From: Thermothielavioides terrestris NRRL 8126
Lineage: Eukaryota; Ascomycota; Sordariomycetes; Sordariales; Chaetomiaceae
Assembly (NCBI RefSeq): GCF_000226115.1
Contig: NC_016461.1
Span: 434,001-498,000 of the forward strand
Length of the DNA: 64,000 nt
Reading direction: 5' to 3'
In this document: in pieces, positions 33,584-45,148 of the stretch
How the letters are laid out: each line of letters begins with the position of its first letter
How positions within the stretch are numbered: position 1 is the stretch's first letter
Program-made: the position numbers and the translations under genes
Notes under the pieces: model-generated
Told to the model about the DNA's origin: nothing
Seen by the model: the letters and a program-made list of their open reading frames with translations, nothing else
The model's database searches: none

Positions 33584-35004
33584 ATGAAGACGTGCAATTT
33601 CGCCGCCGCCTTGTTGGCGGTCGCTCCCGCTGCTGTCGCCGGTTGGAGCTGGGCCCAGGGCAAGTCGATCAATTTCACCTCTGTCCCTGGCTACTTCGTC
33701 CAGGACGACGAGGCGACCGATCCCACGGGATTTGACTACGTCCGTGCCAGATTCGCACCATTTCCCGCGTCACATAGACACCATATGCTGACCCGTTCCA
33801 GGCCGCCGTCAATTTCGGCCTGATTAACCGGACCTACCCTACGGACAAGCGCTTGACCGCGGCGAAGAACAAGACCCAATGGCAACGCTTTGAGGCGTTC
33901 GTCAAGGACCTGAACTCGGGCTGCCACAGGAAAGCCAACGTTCAGTACAAGGTCCTGTTCATCGGCCGTCACGGCGAGGGCTGGCACAATGCTGCCGAGT
34001 CTTTCTATGGCACGCCCGCCTGGAACGTGAGTGATTAGTGGTCGCTCCCCGCCTCGGCTCGTCCGGCAGATCTAACGTAACGGCTTCACAGTGCTACTGG
34101 GCCGAACTAGATGGGAACGGCACGGCTGTATGGGCCGATGCACTGCTGTGAGCCACAAGTCTCATCATGTTTATTCATGCCCTATGCCTATTGTGCTTGG
34201 AGCCTTTGTGCTTTAAAGACAGGACTCTGCCCCTGGGACTTCTATGGCTGACACCATTGGTAGAACCTCTGCTGGTGCCCAGCAGGCATACAAGGCAAAT
34301 GCCTACTTCAAGGACCGCTATGAGACGCAGAAGATGCCGTACTTCCAGTCTTACTACACCAGCCCTCTTTCGAGGTGTACCGTTACGGCCAACTTGACGT
34401 TTGCAGACATCCATCTCCCTGCAGAGCATCCCTTCATTCCCACCGTCAAGGAAGGCTTTCGAGAAGGCATATCCATCCACACCTGCGACCGGCGGTCAAA
34501 TAAGGTAACTCCCCCCCGCGCAAACCCTCTCCCGCTTGTCTGATTTACTTCTCAACTAACCACCTGCGCCCCGCCCAACCACAGACGTACATCTCCCACA
34601 TGTTCCCCACCTACAAGTTCGAGCCCGGCTTCTCCGAAACCGACCAGCTCTGGCGGGCCACGGAGGAGGAGACGGACGCCGCGCTCGCCCAGCGCGCCAA
34701 GGCGGTGCTCGACGACGTGTTCCGCACCGACAAGAACACGTGGATCAGCATCACGGCGCACTCGGGCATCGCCGGCGCGCTGCTGGCCGCCCTGAACCAC
34801 CGCCCCTTCAGCCTCTCCACGGGCCAGATCATCCCCGTCCTCGTCAAGGCCGAGGCGGTCGACTTGCGGCCCACGCCCACCGTGCAGCCGTACGAGCCGT
34901 CCGCCACGTGCCGCGCGCCGCCCGTCACCTCGAATGCGAGCCAGGGGTGCGTCTGCGCCTCCACGACCGCGGCACTGCCCCGGGCCACTACCGGTGAGCC
35001 CTAG
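33584..35004 (+). CDS. Secreted histidine phosphatase superfamily (phosphoglycerate mutase-like) protein
   Basis: Five exons: 33584-33739, 33802-34026, 34092-34147, 34264-34504, 34585-35004; 365 residues. A signal peptide (MKTCNFAAALLAVAPAAVAG) is followed by the family start KSINFTSVPGYFVQDDEATDP. The catalytic RHG motif is in FIGRHGEGWHNAAE (about residue 106). Later SYYTSPLSRCTVTANLTF gives the second arginine, EGFREGISIHTCDRRSNK the third block, and ITAHSGIAGALL the second catalytic His. The tail is Ser/Thr/Cys-rich. Intron 1 uses an unusual GTCCGT donor; the exon 3/4 join (ADALL|TSAGAQQAYKAN) required the TTGGTAG acceptor to keep frame. Related fungal proteins are extracellular or vacuolar phosphatases; the substrate is unknown. 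Confidence 0.88.
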
Positions 35005-36115
35005 AGGCTAGGAGTTTCGGTTGGGCTGGGGGCCATGGGCCAAGTTGCATGAAGGGATAGCGCTGGAAGATTTGATTGTTTTGGATTAGACACAACGAGG
35101 ATGCATGTATAGTGCCGATACCGAGACGTGAGGTTAGTGTCTAATGAATTGGACTTGTTGTCTTACGCTTTTCAGGGAGCATGATATCACTCTTTAGAGA
35201 CGCTGGAACAATCACCTAAACCGTTGCCTCGCCTAGAGCTTCTCCCGGCGGGATTGGGCGGTAGATGGCGAACTGGGTAGAGGCCACACTGACTGATCTC
35301 GATTTTGATCTCCCCTAACGCCCACGTTGCTGAATTGGTTGGTCTGACGAGCTTATACGCACCACCCCAAGGTCGAACGGCATGCCGGACCAAGTCACTC
35401 TTCTTAGCGGTGTGCCATCTCGAGTGACAAGGCCTTGACTAGTGTCGAAGGGGAACCTCAAGCAAATTCGTTGCTAATTACAATGCACAAAGCCCGTTGC
35501 ATGGCCGTTATCTGCCAAAACCCTGAACTTATTCCTGCATGTCAGTGCCAGATGTCGAGGAAGTGGCAGTCGAGGCTGATGGTTGAAAAACATGAATTCT
35601 GAGGACTTTGAAGTTTTGAACATTGGGTATCTTGCCGTGCACCTGTGACCTGAAAGCTGAAGGAAAAGTGGGGATTTTCGCAGTCCTTTCTTCTTCCAGA
35701 AAATCCCCACTTTTCCTTCAGCTCTCGCGTATAACGTTACTTTCTCCTTCCAGAAAGTCCCCACTTTTCCTTCAGCCCTCGGGCACGGAGTATAAGACTA
35801 TAAGGTACCTATCTAGCAAAATGAAATGCAAACAAACCAAATCAGTCACCCTCCACCCATCTCCATACCTCCAAGTCTCCTCCTCCTCCTCCTTCTTGAC
35901 CCTTACCTAATTCCTCCTCCACATAGACCTCCACCTCCTCCTCATCGACCCCAGTGGACGGGAGCACCTCATCCATCGCCGACCGCTCCGCCAACACTCC
36001 CCCTCCTCCCGGCGCACCCGGGCATCCGAACTCTCCAGCAGCTCCTCCAGCTGCTCGCACACCACCACCACCACCACAACCGCCCCAGCAATGCAGGCGC
36101 CCCCGGCCCCCCGAC
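35005..36115. other. Intergenic with hairpin repeats
   Basis: 1.1 kb; holds the inverted/direct repeats at 35656-35776 and a pyrimidine-rich stretch (35850-36110). Otherwise empty. Confidence 0.5.
35656..35776. repeat. 24-bp inverted repeat plus a third direct copy
   Basis: GCTGAAGGAAAAGTGGGGAT+TTTC at 35656-35679 is the exact reverse complement of 35699-35722, with a 19-bp loop. A near copy (one A-to-G change) repeats at 35753-35776. The last two copies are also preceded by CTTCCA. Confidence 0.9.
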
Positions 36116-37292
36116 TCAGCCGCGACGACGACCGCGACCGCGACCGCTCCCCCGCCGCGGCGGGGGGGCCAAACACAATCCCAAACCCAAACCAGCACAA
36201 CACGCCCTCGGCGCACCCGGGTGCGTCTGGTGCCACCGCCGCGGGCGCAGGCGCTGGGCCCAGTTCGGGGAGGGAGGCCGTGCCGGCGGTGCTGCTTGCG
36301 CTGGTGATGGCGCTGGTGCTGTGGAAGGTGATGGGGGTGACGACGGTGGTGGCGGTGGCGGCGGTGGCGTCAGGCCGGGTTTGGCAGCGGCTGAGTGGTC
36401 GCTAGGTTCGGTTTTGATGGCTGTGGTGGGTGTGTGTTAGTCTCAGCGGGTCTCAAATGCATGCTGGCGGCCCCTGGGGGAGGTGATGGGGTGGTTCTGA
36501 CTTACGGGGAGATGGGCTGCGCGACTTGATGCGCAGGTTGGCCCTTCGCACGGCATCGGCGGGCGGGTGAGGGGCGGAAGGCATGCAGTGGCGACCGAAG
36601 AGAGGGCTGCTGCTGGGTGGCTCGTTTTTTACCTCTGCACCGGCTGAAGTTAGCCCCAGTAGTTTCCGGGCAACCGTCGCTGGGCCTGGGTCAGACGTAC
36701 CAGGAGATGGTTTGGACCACTTCACGACGACTCCTTGGCCAGTGCTCACTGGCGTACGGGGCCCGGCGGGAGAGCTGGTGCGCCCAGGCAGCGGACTGCT
36801 GGACAGCGGTTCTTTCTTGATGTCTTTTCGTGCGACTGTTAGCGCTTGTCTCTGCTGCCACATGATGGGACCCGGAATCCGCGTGGTCCGACTCACAGGG
36901 CGATAACTCGTCTGTTCCGGGATAGGACCCCAGCTTCGTTGACGCTGGGGCCCGGCGCTCGTCCAGCGACGCACAGTGAGCACATGGGGACGCTCCGGGG
37001 AGGCGGCAAGGCGTGCAGGGAGGCTCGAGTTTGATTTCTGCCCAAAGCCGGAGTCAGCGGTCTCGAGTGTGTGCGAGACGGGGGATGAGAGAAACGAAGA
37101 GCATGACGCTTTGGAGGTGGAAGCACGCATGGCTGACTTACCCACTGGAGGGGTGCTCCCGGCGCGGCCGCAGAGGGGGAAGCCGTTGGGTTGTCGGCCA
37201 ACCCACGACGGAAGACGCGAGAGGGAGGCGGCGGCGTCGTCACCGTCAGCGGGGTGGAGGCCGACGGAAGAGAGGCCAGCGAAGAAATCCAT
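36116..37292 (-). CDS. Hypothetical protein built from exons that each begin with a SUMO-type psi-K-x-E-P motif
   Basis: Minus strand, five exons: 37292-37142, 37037-36897, 36823-36758, 36634-36506, 36420-36116; 263 residues. All four introns are phase 1 with GTAAGT, GTGAGT, GTACGC and GTAAGT donors and CTAAC/CTGAC branches. After splicing, each downstream exon opens with the same motif: V-EIKLEPP, P-YIKKEPLSSSPLPGR, P-QVKNEPPSSSPLFGR, P-PIKTEPSDH. These match psi-K-x-E, the SUMO acceptor consensus, followed by Pro and then Ser-rich sequence. The protein starts MDFFAGLSSVGLHPADGDD and is otherwise disordered. The last exon (Pro/Ala, then Arg/Gly-rich) is the least certain part. No known domain. 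An unspliced reading from the same ATG to 36453 is also open but misses the intron signals. Confidence 0.6.
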
Positions 37293-38777
37293 GGCGAATT
37301 GGTTAATTTACAAACGAGATCTTGAAAATCACTCGAGAGTTCTCAAGATTCTATGTTTGAGAAGTGTTGAAGAAAGGTCCATGTCTGGGAGGGACATCGG
37401 AGACAATGTTATATGCACTGGGACACGCAAGCAATGCAGTTCAACGGACAACATTCGCCTCCCTTGTCCCTCTGACTCTGTCCAACGGCTGCAGGCGAGC
37501 CGCGCAGGACGTCCGAAGAGATTTTCAACTGCATGTGATGACTATCATGCGAACGAAGAGTCCATGCTCTGCAGGCGAAGCGGGTCAGCAGAACGCGCAA
37601 CGTCACTCCGATTTGAGTAGAACTGACCAGCCGCTCCTAGCGCTAATTTGGTAACCAGATGTCTCTCCACGCCATTGTTGACTTACAGAGGCACCAGAGG
37701 TTGCAGAGTCTGGTGGCATGGAATTCACACGGTCCCTGTTGCTGGTCTTCCTCTTACGCAGCGCAGGATACGTTTACCCTTTCAACCCGAATGGGTGAGC
37801 CGATTTCGACGCCGAGCAGCATCCATGCATAATCCGTCCTGTGCTTCTCGTAGAATATAAGGGGGGCAAATCCCCGGCCAAGCTGCATGTATGCGGTGGA
37901 CTAGAACGGACACTTGGCCCTGCTCCGGGATGCAGCACACCACCCCCCGGGCCACGTCCCTCTCAGCGTTCTTCCGCCTGAGTACCTTCACTGCGCATAC
38001 GAATGTCGAACGCACAATAGCCGACGGGTTGCATGGTACATAATCGCATTGCATTGTTTAAAGCCTTGCAGAGAATCCATGACGACTCAAGGACGCTAGG
38101 GGCTGATATTGCTCTTTGGTCAAAATCCAGCGTATCTTAATGACGGACAGCCGCCACATGGACTAAAACGAACCATGTTGTCAGGCTATGGGGCAATGAT
38201 AAGTCCAGGGGTTTCCTCTTGGTCCCAGTACCTACCTACGTACGAAGTGCGAACTGTTTCGAACATAGCACAGCGCGGCAATGCGGAGTATCAGAATGCG
38301 AGCAAGGGCCTCGCTGGACCTGCAACGGTCGGTCGCCTCGGATTATATGTCCCGCCTATCTTATGGCGCGACTTGAGGTTTAAATCCTTCTGTTGTTTAT
38401 GTCGGTATCCAAACCTCTCCAACCCATGCGTGCCCGGCGGCCATGTGAGACTGTGTGGATCCTCCAAAGGAGGGAATCTCCGCTCCCAAGTACCGACACA
38501 GCGGAAATCCCTTGCTCCAGTGCTCGGAAATAATTCAGGGGTAACGTGAGCACTGCGGGGTAGCCGTTCGGAGCAACGCCGCAGTGGGGCCGGCAATACG
38601 GCATCGCAAACGGCCCGACAACGGACTGCATACAAGTAAGCGACGACCCGCAGACATCCGCCTTCTCGCTCTCTGCAGCTTGGATGACCTGGCTCGGGCA
38701 GAATCGTCGAAAAATCACCATTCCTGCAGACATCCGCTGATCCCACCGCTGTTCTTCGTTTACAACATCCCTTCACC
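37293..38777. other. Intergenic between divergent genes
   Basis: 1.5 kb without a recognisable gene, RNA or repeat. Confidence 0.5.
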
Positions 38778-39925
38778 ATGTCCGCCCCGATCCGCGTTGC
38801 GGTGCTCGACGACTACCAGGGGATATCCGAGCCGAAGTTCAAGGCGCTGGACCCGTCCAAGTACGAGGTGACCTTCTTCAAGGACACCCTCCTCCCGTAC
38901 AACCACCCGGACACCCCGCAAGATGTCAAAGACAAGCTGGTCGCCCGCCTCGAGCCCTTCACCGTGATCTGTCCGTGCCCCTATTTCTTTCCTCTCGCGT
39001 CACCCACAGCATACTAAGCATACTAACGACCGCCACAGCCACCATGCGCGAGCGCACCCCCTTCCCGCGCGAGCTGATCGCGCGCCTGCCCAACCTCAAG
39101 CTGCTGCTCACCACGGGCAACCGCAACCTGGCGCTGGACCTGGGCGCGTTCGCGGAGCGCGGCATCCCCGTGGCGGGCGCCGTCGACCGCGCGCACGCCG
39201 GCTCCGTCGGCTCCGTGTCCACGACGGAGCACTGCGTCGCGCTGATCCTGGCCGCCGCGCGCAACCTCGCGCAGGACGACCACGTGGTCAAGAGCGGCGG
39301 CTGGCAGACCGTGCCGGCCGTCTCGCTCGCTGGCAAGGTGTTTGGGGCCGTCGGGCTCGGGCGGCTCGGCGTGGCGGTGGCGAGGATCATGCGCGTTGCG
39401 TTTGGGATGCGCGTGGTCGCGTGGAGCGAGAACCTGACGCAGGAGAAGGCGGATGAGAAGGCGCGCGAGGCGGGGCTGCCGGTGGAGGGGGAGGACGGGG
39501 AGAAGACGTTCAAAGTGGTGAGCAAGGCGGAGTTGTTCAGGACTGCGGATGTGGTCAGCGTGCATCTGGTGTTGTCGGATCGGTCGCGGGGCGTGATCGC
39601 GGGCAGGGATCTGGAGATGATGAAGCCGACGGCGATCTTTGTCAACACCTCGCGGGGGCCGCTCGTCGTGGAGAAGGACTTGCTGGACGTGCTGGAGCAA
39701 GGCAAGATCCGGGCGGCGGCGCTTGATGTGTTCGATCTGGAGCCGCTGCCCCTGAACAGCCGGTGGAGAACAACGAAATGGGGACAGGATGGGAGGAGCC
39801 AGGTGCTTCTCACGCCGCACATGGGCTACGTGGAGGAGGCCACACTGGATGCCTGGTACGACCAGCAGGTCGAGAATCTGCTGCGCTGGGAGAAGGGGGA
39901 GAAGCTGGTCCAGACGCTGTACTAG
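38778..39925 (+). CDS. D-isomer-specific 2-hydroxyacid dehydrogenase
   Basis: Exon 1 38778-38970, intron 38971-39038 (GTCCGT donor, TACTAAC branch, CACAG), exon 2 39039-39925; 359 residues. The substrate domain starts IRVAVLDDYQGISEPKF. The NAD(P)-binding Rossmann motif is GAVGLGRLGVAVA. Catalytic residues typical of the family: Arg in LVLSDRSRGVI, Glu in VFDLEPLP and His in LLTPHMGYVEE. VNTSRGPLV and ALDVFDLEP match PF00389/PF02826. It reduces 2-oxo acids or oxidises D-2-hydroxyacids in the cytosol; relatives include fungal D-mandelate dehydrogenases and phosphoglycerate-like enzymes. Substrate not determinable. The intron model joins TVI to STMRERTPFP. Confidence 0.93.
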
Positions 39926-40520
39926 GAAGGGTCTCAGTGCAGAAACACGCCCCCTCGCAGAGAAAACGCGTTCAAGCGTGCGCCTTTGGCAACCTCGCGA
40001 GGGAAAGGATTCCTCTCTTGCAGGCTCTGCCCTGGAAAGGTTCAGTCCCCAGTCCCCCTTGGAGTCTCTGTTTATTGGTTGCTGGAGATGGGGCAAACGA
40101 ACAGCGGTGGAAAGGCACGCAAAGTTGGCAGCCTGGAGACTTTGTCCGCACGCCGGGAAGGCACGCTTCCCAGAAAAAACATTACACTCGCTGCGGTGAG
40201 GTGCTTTCTTGTGTGGTTGTTTCCCGGCTGCGCGCCAAACCAGCAAAAACAAGCCGCCAATTCGCGCGCAACTCTATTTATTTCTTCTGGCGCGATCGCA
40301 AGCCAGTTCTTCTCCAGCGCTCAACATCGCCCGAACGTGAGCAGCAGGATTTAGTTATCGCCAAAGCGAAATTTTAATTCCGTCAAGCTATTCACGTCTT
40401 TCCTGGAGAACTTGGCTGTCGCAGGACAGCCTTTAGCAACACCGTCATCGCTCGCCGTCATCGCGTTGCGCGCGCGCCCTCGACGTTCCGACCCGAAGCC
40501 CACCGACCAGCGATTCCACC
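39926..40520. other. Intergenic, leader of dsRBD gene
   Basis: 595 bp; presumed promoter and 5' UTR. No element recognised. Confidence 0.4.
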
Positions 40521-41800
40521 ATGGAGCTGGTCCCGTACAACGACAAGAATGAAGGCTCGCAAGCTGTGCCGCCCTTCCCGGTGGCCACGCGAGGACCGGA
40601 GGGTGCGCCTGTCTAAACACAAACCGACTGTTGAACCCTGCTGAGAACCCTGCTAATCGAAACCAGGCTACCCGACCTGGCCTTATCCCCCACTCAACCA
40701 GCACTCCGCTGAGACCTATCGTAATCAGCCTTGCACCTGGATAATCTTCTTCGGTCGTTAACATTTTTGCAGGGCAGCCGGACGAGTTCGTTCCTTCGAC
40801 CCCGTTCCCACCCGCGCCTTATGGCCCTCGCCCCTTGAACGGCCCCTCGACCGCCAGTTTCGGTTCGATCCTGCCCGCAGGCCCGGTCCAACTGGCGCCC
40901 CCTATGCCATGGGGTCCCGAGCCACAGCAAGGCACAGTCCAGGGCCATTTCAGCCAGGCCATTGTTCCTGTTGGCCAGCAAGGAGCGAACACCGGAGAGT
41001 ACCCCCACGGTCATGGTTACGGCGGCGCTTCGATTATGCCTCGCTCCGGCCGAAGGCCCCGCCGGCGCGCCTCCACGGCCACTGCGCCCAATACATTGCC
41101 TCTCGGCCGTACAGCCGGTGTGCTTGAGCTTCTAACCAAGGAGTGCCAGGCCCGCGGCTTCAACCCGGAGTGGAAGATCGACAGGCTCGGCGATTTCAAG
41201 TATACATGCCGCGTCATGCTGTGGGATCAGGAAGTCCAGGGCAACGGCGAGTATTACGACCCGGTCGAGGCAAAGCGTGCTGTCGCCGCAAAGGCCCTCG
41301 ACATTGTTCGGTTCTGGCCCCCCGGGCAGCTGCCTCCACCGCAGGCATCCCGCAGCTGGGCACCTCCCCCGGGCAACCACCCCGCCATCAAGGACGAAGA
41401 GCAGTCCACAATGCCGGCTCTGCCTTGGCACCAGCCGGCTGAGCATCCGAGCCAGCCTGCTGGCCGAGTCCACCGTGTGCGCCGGGCCATGACCACTTCA
41501 CGCCCCGCACGCTCGAACGACGACGCGTCGTTGGTCCAGGCCTTCCTCGACGGCATGGCCGCCGGCGCGCGTATCAGAGAAAACGATTCGCGCGCCCGCC
41601 GTTCGCGCTCGGCTTCGCCTCGGGCGACCTCTCGCACCTTGGACGGGCGCCGAGTGCGATCATCCCAACGCGACCGCCACCGGTCCAACGCCAATCCCAG
41701 CTCGCGCCGAGGCGAGGGCCGCCCCAGGGCGGACAAGTATCGCCCCAACTACCGTTCCGGCACTGAGGGCCAGTGGGTCCATGATCGGTACCGCCCTTAG
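40521..41800 (+). CDS. Protein with a double-stranded RNA-binding-like domain and Arg/Ser-rich tail
   Basis: Exon 1 40521-40602, intron 40603-40772 (GTGCGC...TTAAC...TTGCAG, 170 bp), exon 2 40773-41800; 369 residues. The N-terminal third is Pro/Gly-rich and disordered, followed by a basic patch (RSGRRPRRRAS). Residues about 141-208 (LELLTKECQARGFNPEW...YTCRVMLWDQEVQ...AKRAVAAKALDIV) have the alpha-beta-beta-beta-alpha pattern and the terminal AK..AA..AL helix of a dsRBD. The rest is disordered and RS/RD-rich (RARRSRSASPRATSR), like splicing or RNP factors. No RNase III or helicase domain. Likely a nuclear RNA-binding protein; the assignment rests on one domain. Confidence 0.8.
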
Positions 41801-41857
41801 CTCGGAGAAGCTCACTTTGTCGCGCGCATGGCGACTTTGTCTTGGCCATTCATCGTC

Positions 41858-42214
41858 GGTCAGCCAGGCGGTTTCTGGTCGTCCCCTGGCTGGTACGCGA
41901 CGAAGGCCCCCACCGTCTGCGATGTCAGCTCTGGCACAATGATCTCTGTCTTTCCTGTTTTCCTGATTTCATGCACAGGTACTCCTGTTTTCCTGATTTA
42001 TGCACGGTTACTTACTGGAGGCTACGGCTCTCTGAGCTCGAGGGCATGATGTCATTGGGCACGGAATGTTCAGCCAGGCGGTTCTGGTCGTCCCCTGGCT
42101 GGCACACGACGAAAAGCCCCCCGCCCTCTGCGATGGTAACTTTGGCACTTTGATCTCTGTCTCTTCTTTTTTTCTGATCTCATGTACCTTTGGAGGCTAT
42201 GGCTCTCATATTCC
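41858..42214. repeat. Divergent direct duplication (41858-42034 and 42070-42214)
   Basis: Both copies begin TCAGCCAGGCGGTT, share CTGGTCGTCCCCTGGCTGG, GATCTCTGTC and TTTTTCTGAT-like stretches and end GGAGGCTAYGGCTCTC. The shared opening contains an inverted CAGCCAGG / CCTGGCTG pair. The first copy also has an internal CCTGTTTTCCTGATTT duplication. Lies in the gap between the dsRBD and HSD10 genes, which holds nothing else. Confidence 0.85.
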
Positions 42215-42495
42215 GAGACAATTGTCTCACTGGTTGCGGGCATGGTCAGCCGCACAGGTCTGGATGAAGGAGAGCTTGGTTCGGTATCCCGGCGGAGTGG
42301 TCACCCGCCTTAAGGATATCCAGTACTGTTGAGTATTTGATGCGTTCTGTGTAGGGTAGAAAGAATTGCCACGAGTGTGGGTTTTTTTCTTCTCAACCAT
42401 TCGATGCATTTTCACTGAAAACAAACAAAACAGGGCGCTGATTCCCCCACCCCACCTAACGACCAGCAGAAAGACAGTTTAATCCGCCGAGTTCG

Positions 42496-43350
42496 CTACA
42501 GCTTACTTGGCATGCGCGACGCCCCATCCAGCCTGATGACCACCCCGTTCAGCATGACATTCTCGATGGCGTGCCTCACCAGGGCCGCAAACTCCTCGGG
42601 CCGCCCGCTGCGCGCGGGGAACTCCACGGCCTTCCGCAACCCCTCGCGCACCTTGTCCGACATGACGGCGGTCATGGCCGTGTCGAACGGGCCCGGCGCG
42701 ACGGTCACGACGCGGATGCCGAACCGCGACAGGTCCCGCGCCATCGGCAGCGTCATGGCCGCCACCGCGCCCTTGCTCGCCGCGTACGCCACCTGGCCCA
42801 TCTGACCCTCGAACGCGGCCACGCTGGCCACCATGACCACCACGCCGCGCTCGCCGTCCGCGCCCTCGGGCGCCGCCGCCGCAAGGTGCGGCAGCGCCTG
42901 CCGCACCACGTCCAGCGTCCCGCGCACGTTGATCGCCAGCACGAAGTCGACCGCCTCCAGCGCCAGCGGCTGCCGCTGCTTGTCCAGGATCAGCCCCGCG
43001 CTGCCCACCCCGGCCGCCGGGATGATCCCCCCCAGCGGCTTGCCCGTCTCGGCCGCCCACGCGACTGCCGCCTGCACGGCGGCGGCGACCGATGACGTGT
43101 CTGACACGTCGCAGGGGACGAACTTCGCCGAGGCGCCGAGCTCGCCCGCGAGGGTAGAGCCGAGCTCCTCGTTCATGTCCAGGATCGCGGCGTTGCCGCC
43201 GCCCGCGCAGATCTCGCGGACGCAGGCCCGCCCGAGGCCGGATGCGCTGGAACCGTTGTCAGTGCGATGGGATGGCTGGGGTAGGGAGGGAAGAAGGATG
43301 TGGGGGGATTACCCGCCCGAGACGACGAATGTCCGTCCTGAGATCTTCAT
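42496..43350 (-). CDS. Short-chain dehydrogenase, 3-hydroxyacyl-CoA dehydrogenase type 2 / HSD10-like
   Basis: Exon 1 43350-43313, intron 43312-43247 (GTAATC, CTGAC, CCAG), exon 2 43246-42496; 262 residues. The splice completes the cofactor motif MKISGRTFVVSGG|ASGLGRACV. Further motifs: DVSD, PAAGVG (NNAG position), NVRGT, VMVASVAAFEGQMGQVAYAASKGAV (catalytic Ser and YxxxK), and PGPFDTAM. The C-terminus VVIRLDGASRMPSKL closely matches HSD10/type II 3-hydroxyacyl-CoA dehydrogenases. In other organisms these act on short branched acyl-CoA in mitochondria. A clear mitochondrial presequence is not visible here. Confidence 0.9.
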
Positions 43351-43963
43351 GGCTGGGTTGGAAATGTGGAACGGTCCGCAAGTGATGTGGAAAGAATACC
43401 GGGGCTCTTCGGTCAGCTAACGTGTCTGGCTGGCATTGTGAGCCGGCGAAGTTGGATCGTCGCGGCGTTATCCGGCAGAAGGAATGCCTGGAAGGATGGG
43501 CAAGCGCAAGGTGCCTCGGCTGCCGGTAGTTAGCAAACTAAGTTGATGTTACCGAAACTGGTAACGTTACACGGCGGTCCACAACAGCGTTGACGTAAGA
43601 TACCTCTAGTGTAATAACAGCGCATTACTAACGGCTGGTTTCTTTACACAGTAATGTACCGTACAGTGCCTACAATTGCCTACAATCAACTGTGCCGTAA
43701 GAAATGCGGAAGAGCTCATTGTTGGTCGGAGCTGTCATGCAGACGCCAATCACGACGAGCAGCATTCGAAGGCGCGCCGCACCATTTCTCGACCCGCGAG
43801 ATACGAAATCACGAGAAATCTGATCGCGAGCTCGTAACCTTGTGAGTTGGCACTAGCGAGGTGGCCCCGACGGACAGTCCGCGACGGGAACGATTGGAAC
43901 CTCGACCGCCCAGACCGCCCCGAACCATCCGTCGACGCCACCCAGAGAGCCGGCCAGCGGTGC
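43351..43963. other. Divergent promoter region
   Basis: 613 bp between HSD10-like and Rab4-like genes, which diverge. Contains the palindrome TAACGTTA at about 43562. No gene. Confidence 0.45.

Positions 43964-45148
<1,185 letters not shown>

Noticed and set aside
36091..36405. 104-codon plus-strand frame with two hydrophobic stretches
   Set aside because: Overlaps the last exon of the minus-strand gene, whose Pro/Ala codons create Gly/Val/Ala runs in antisense. No splice or promoter support.
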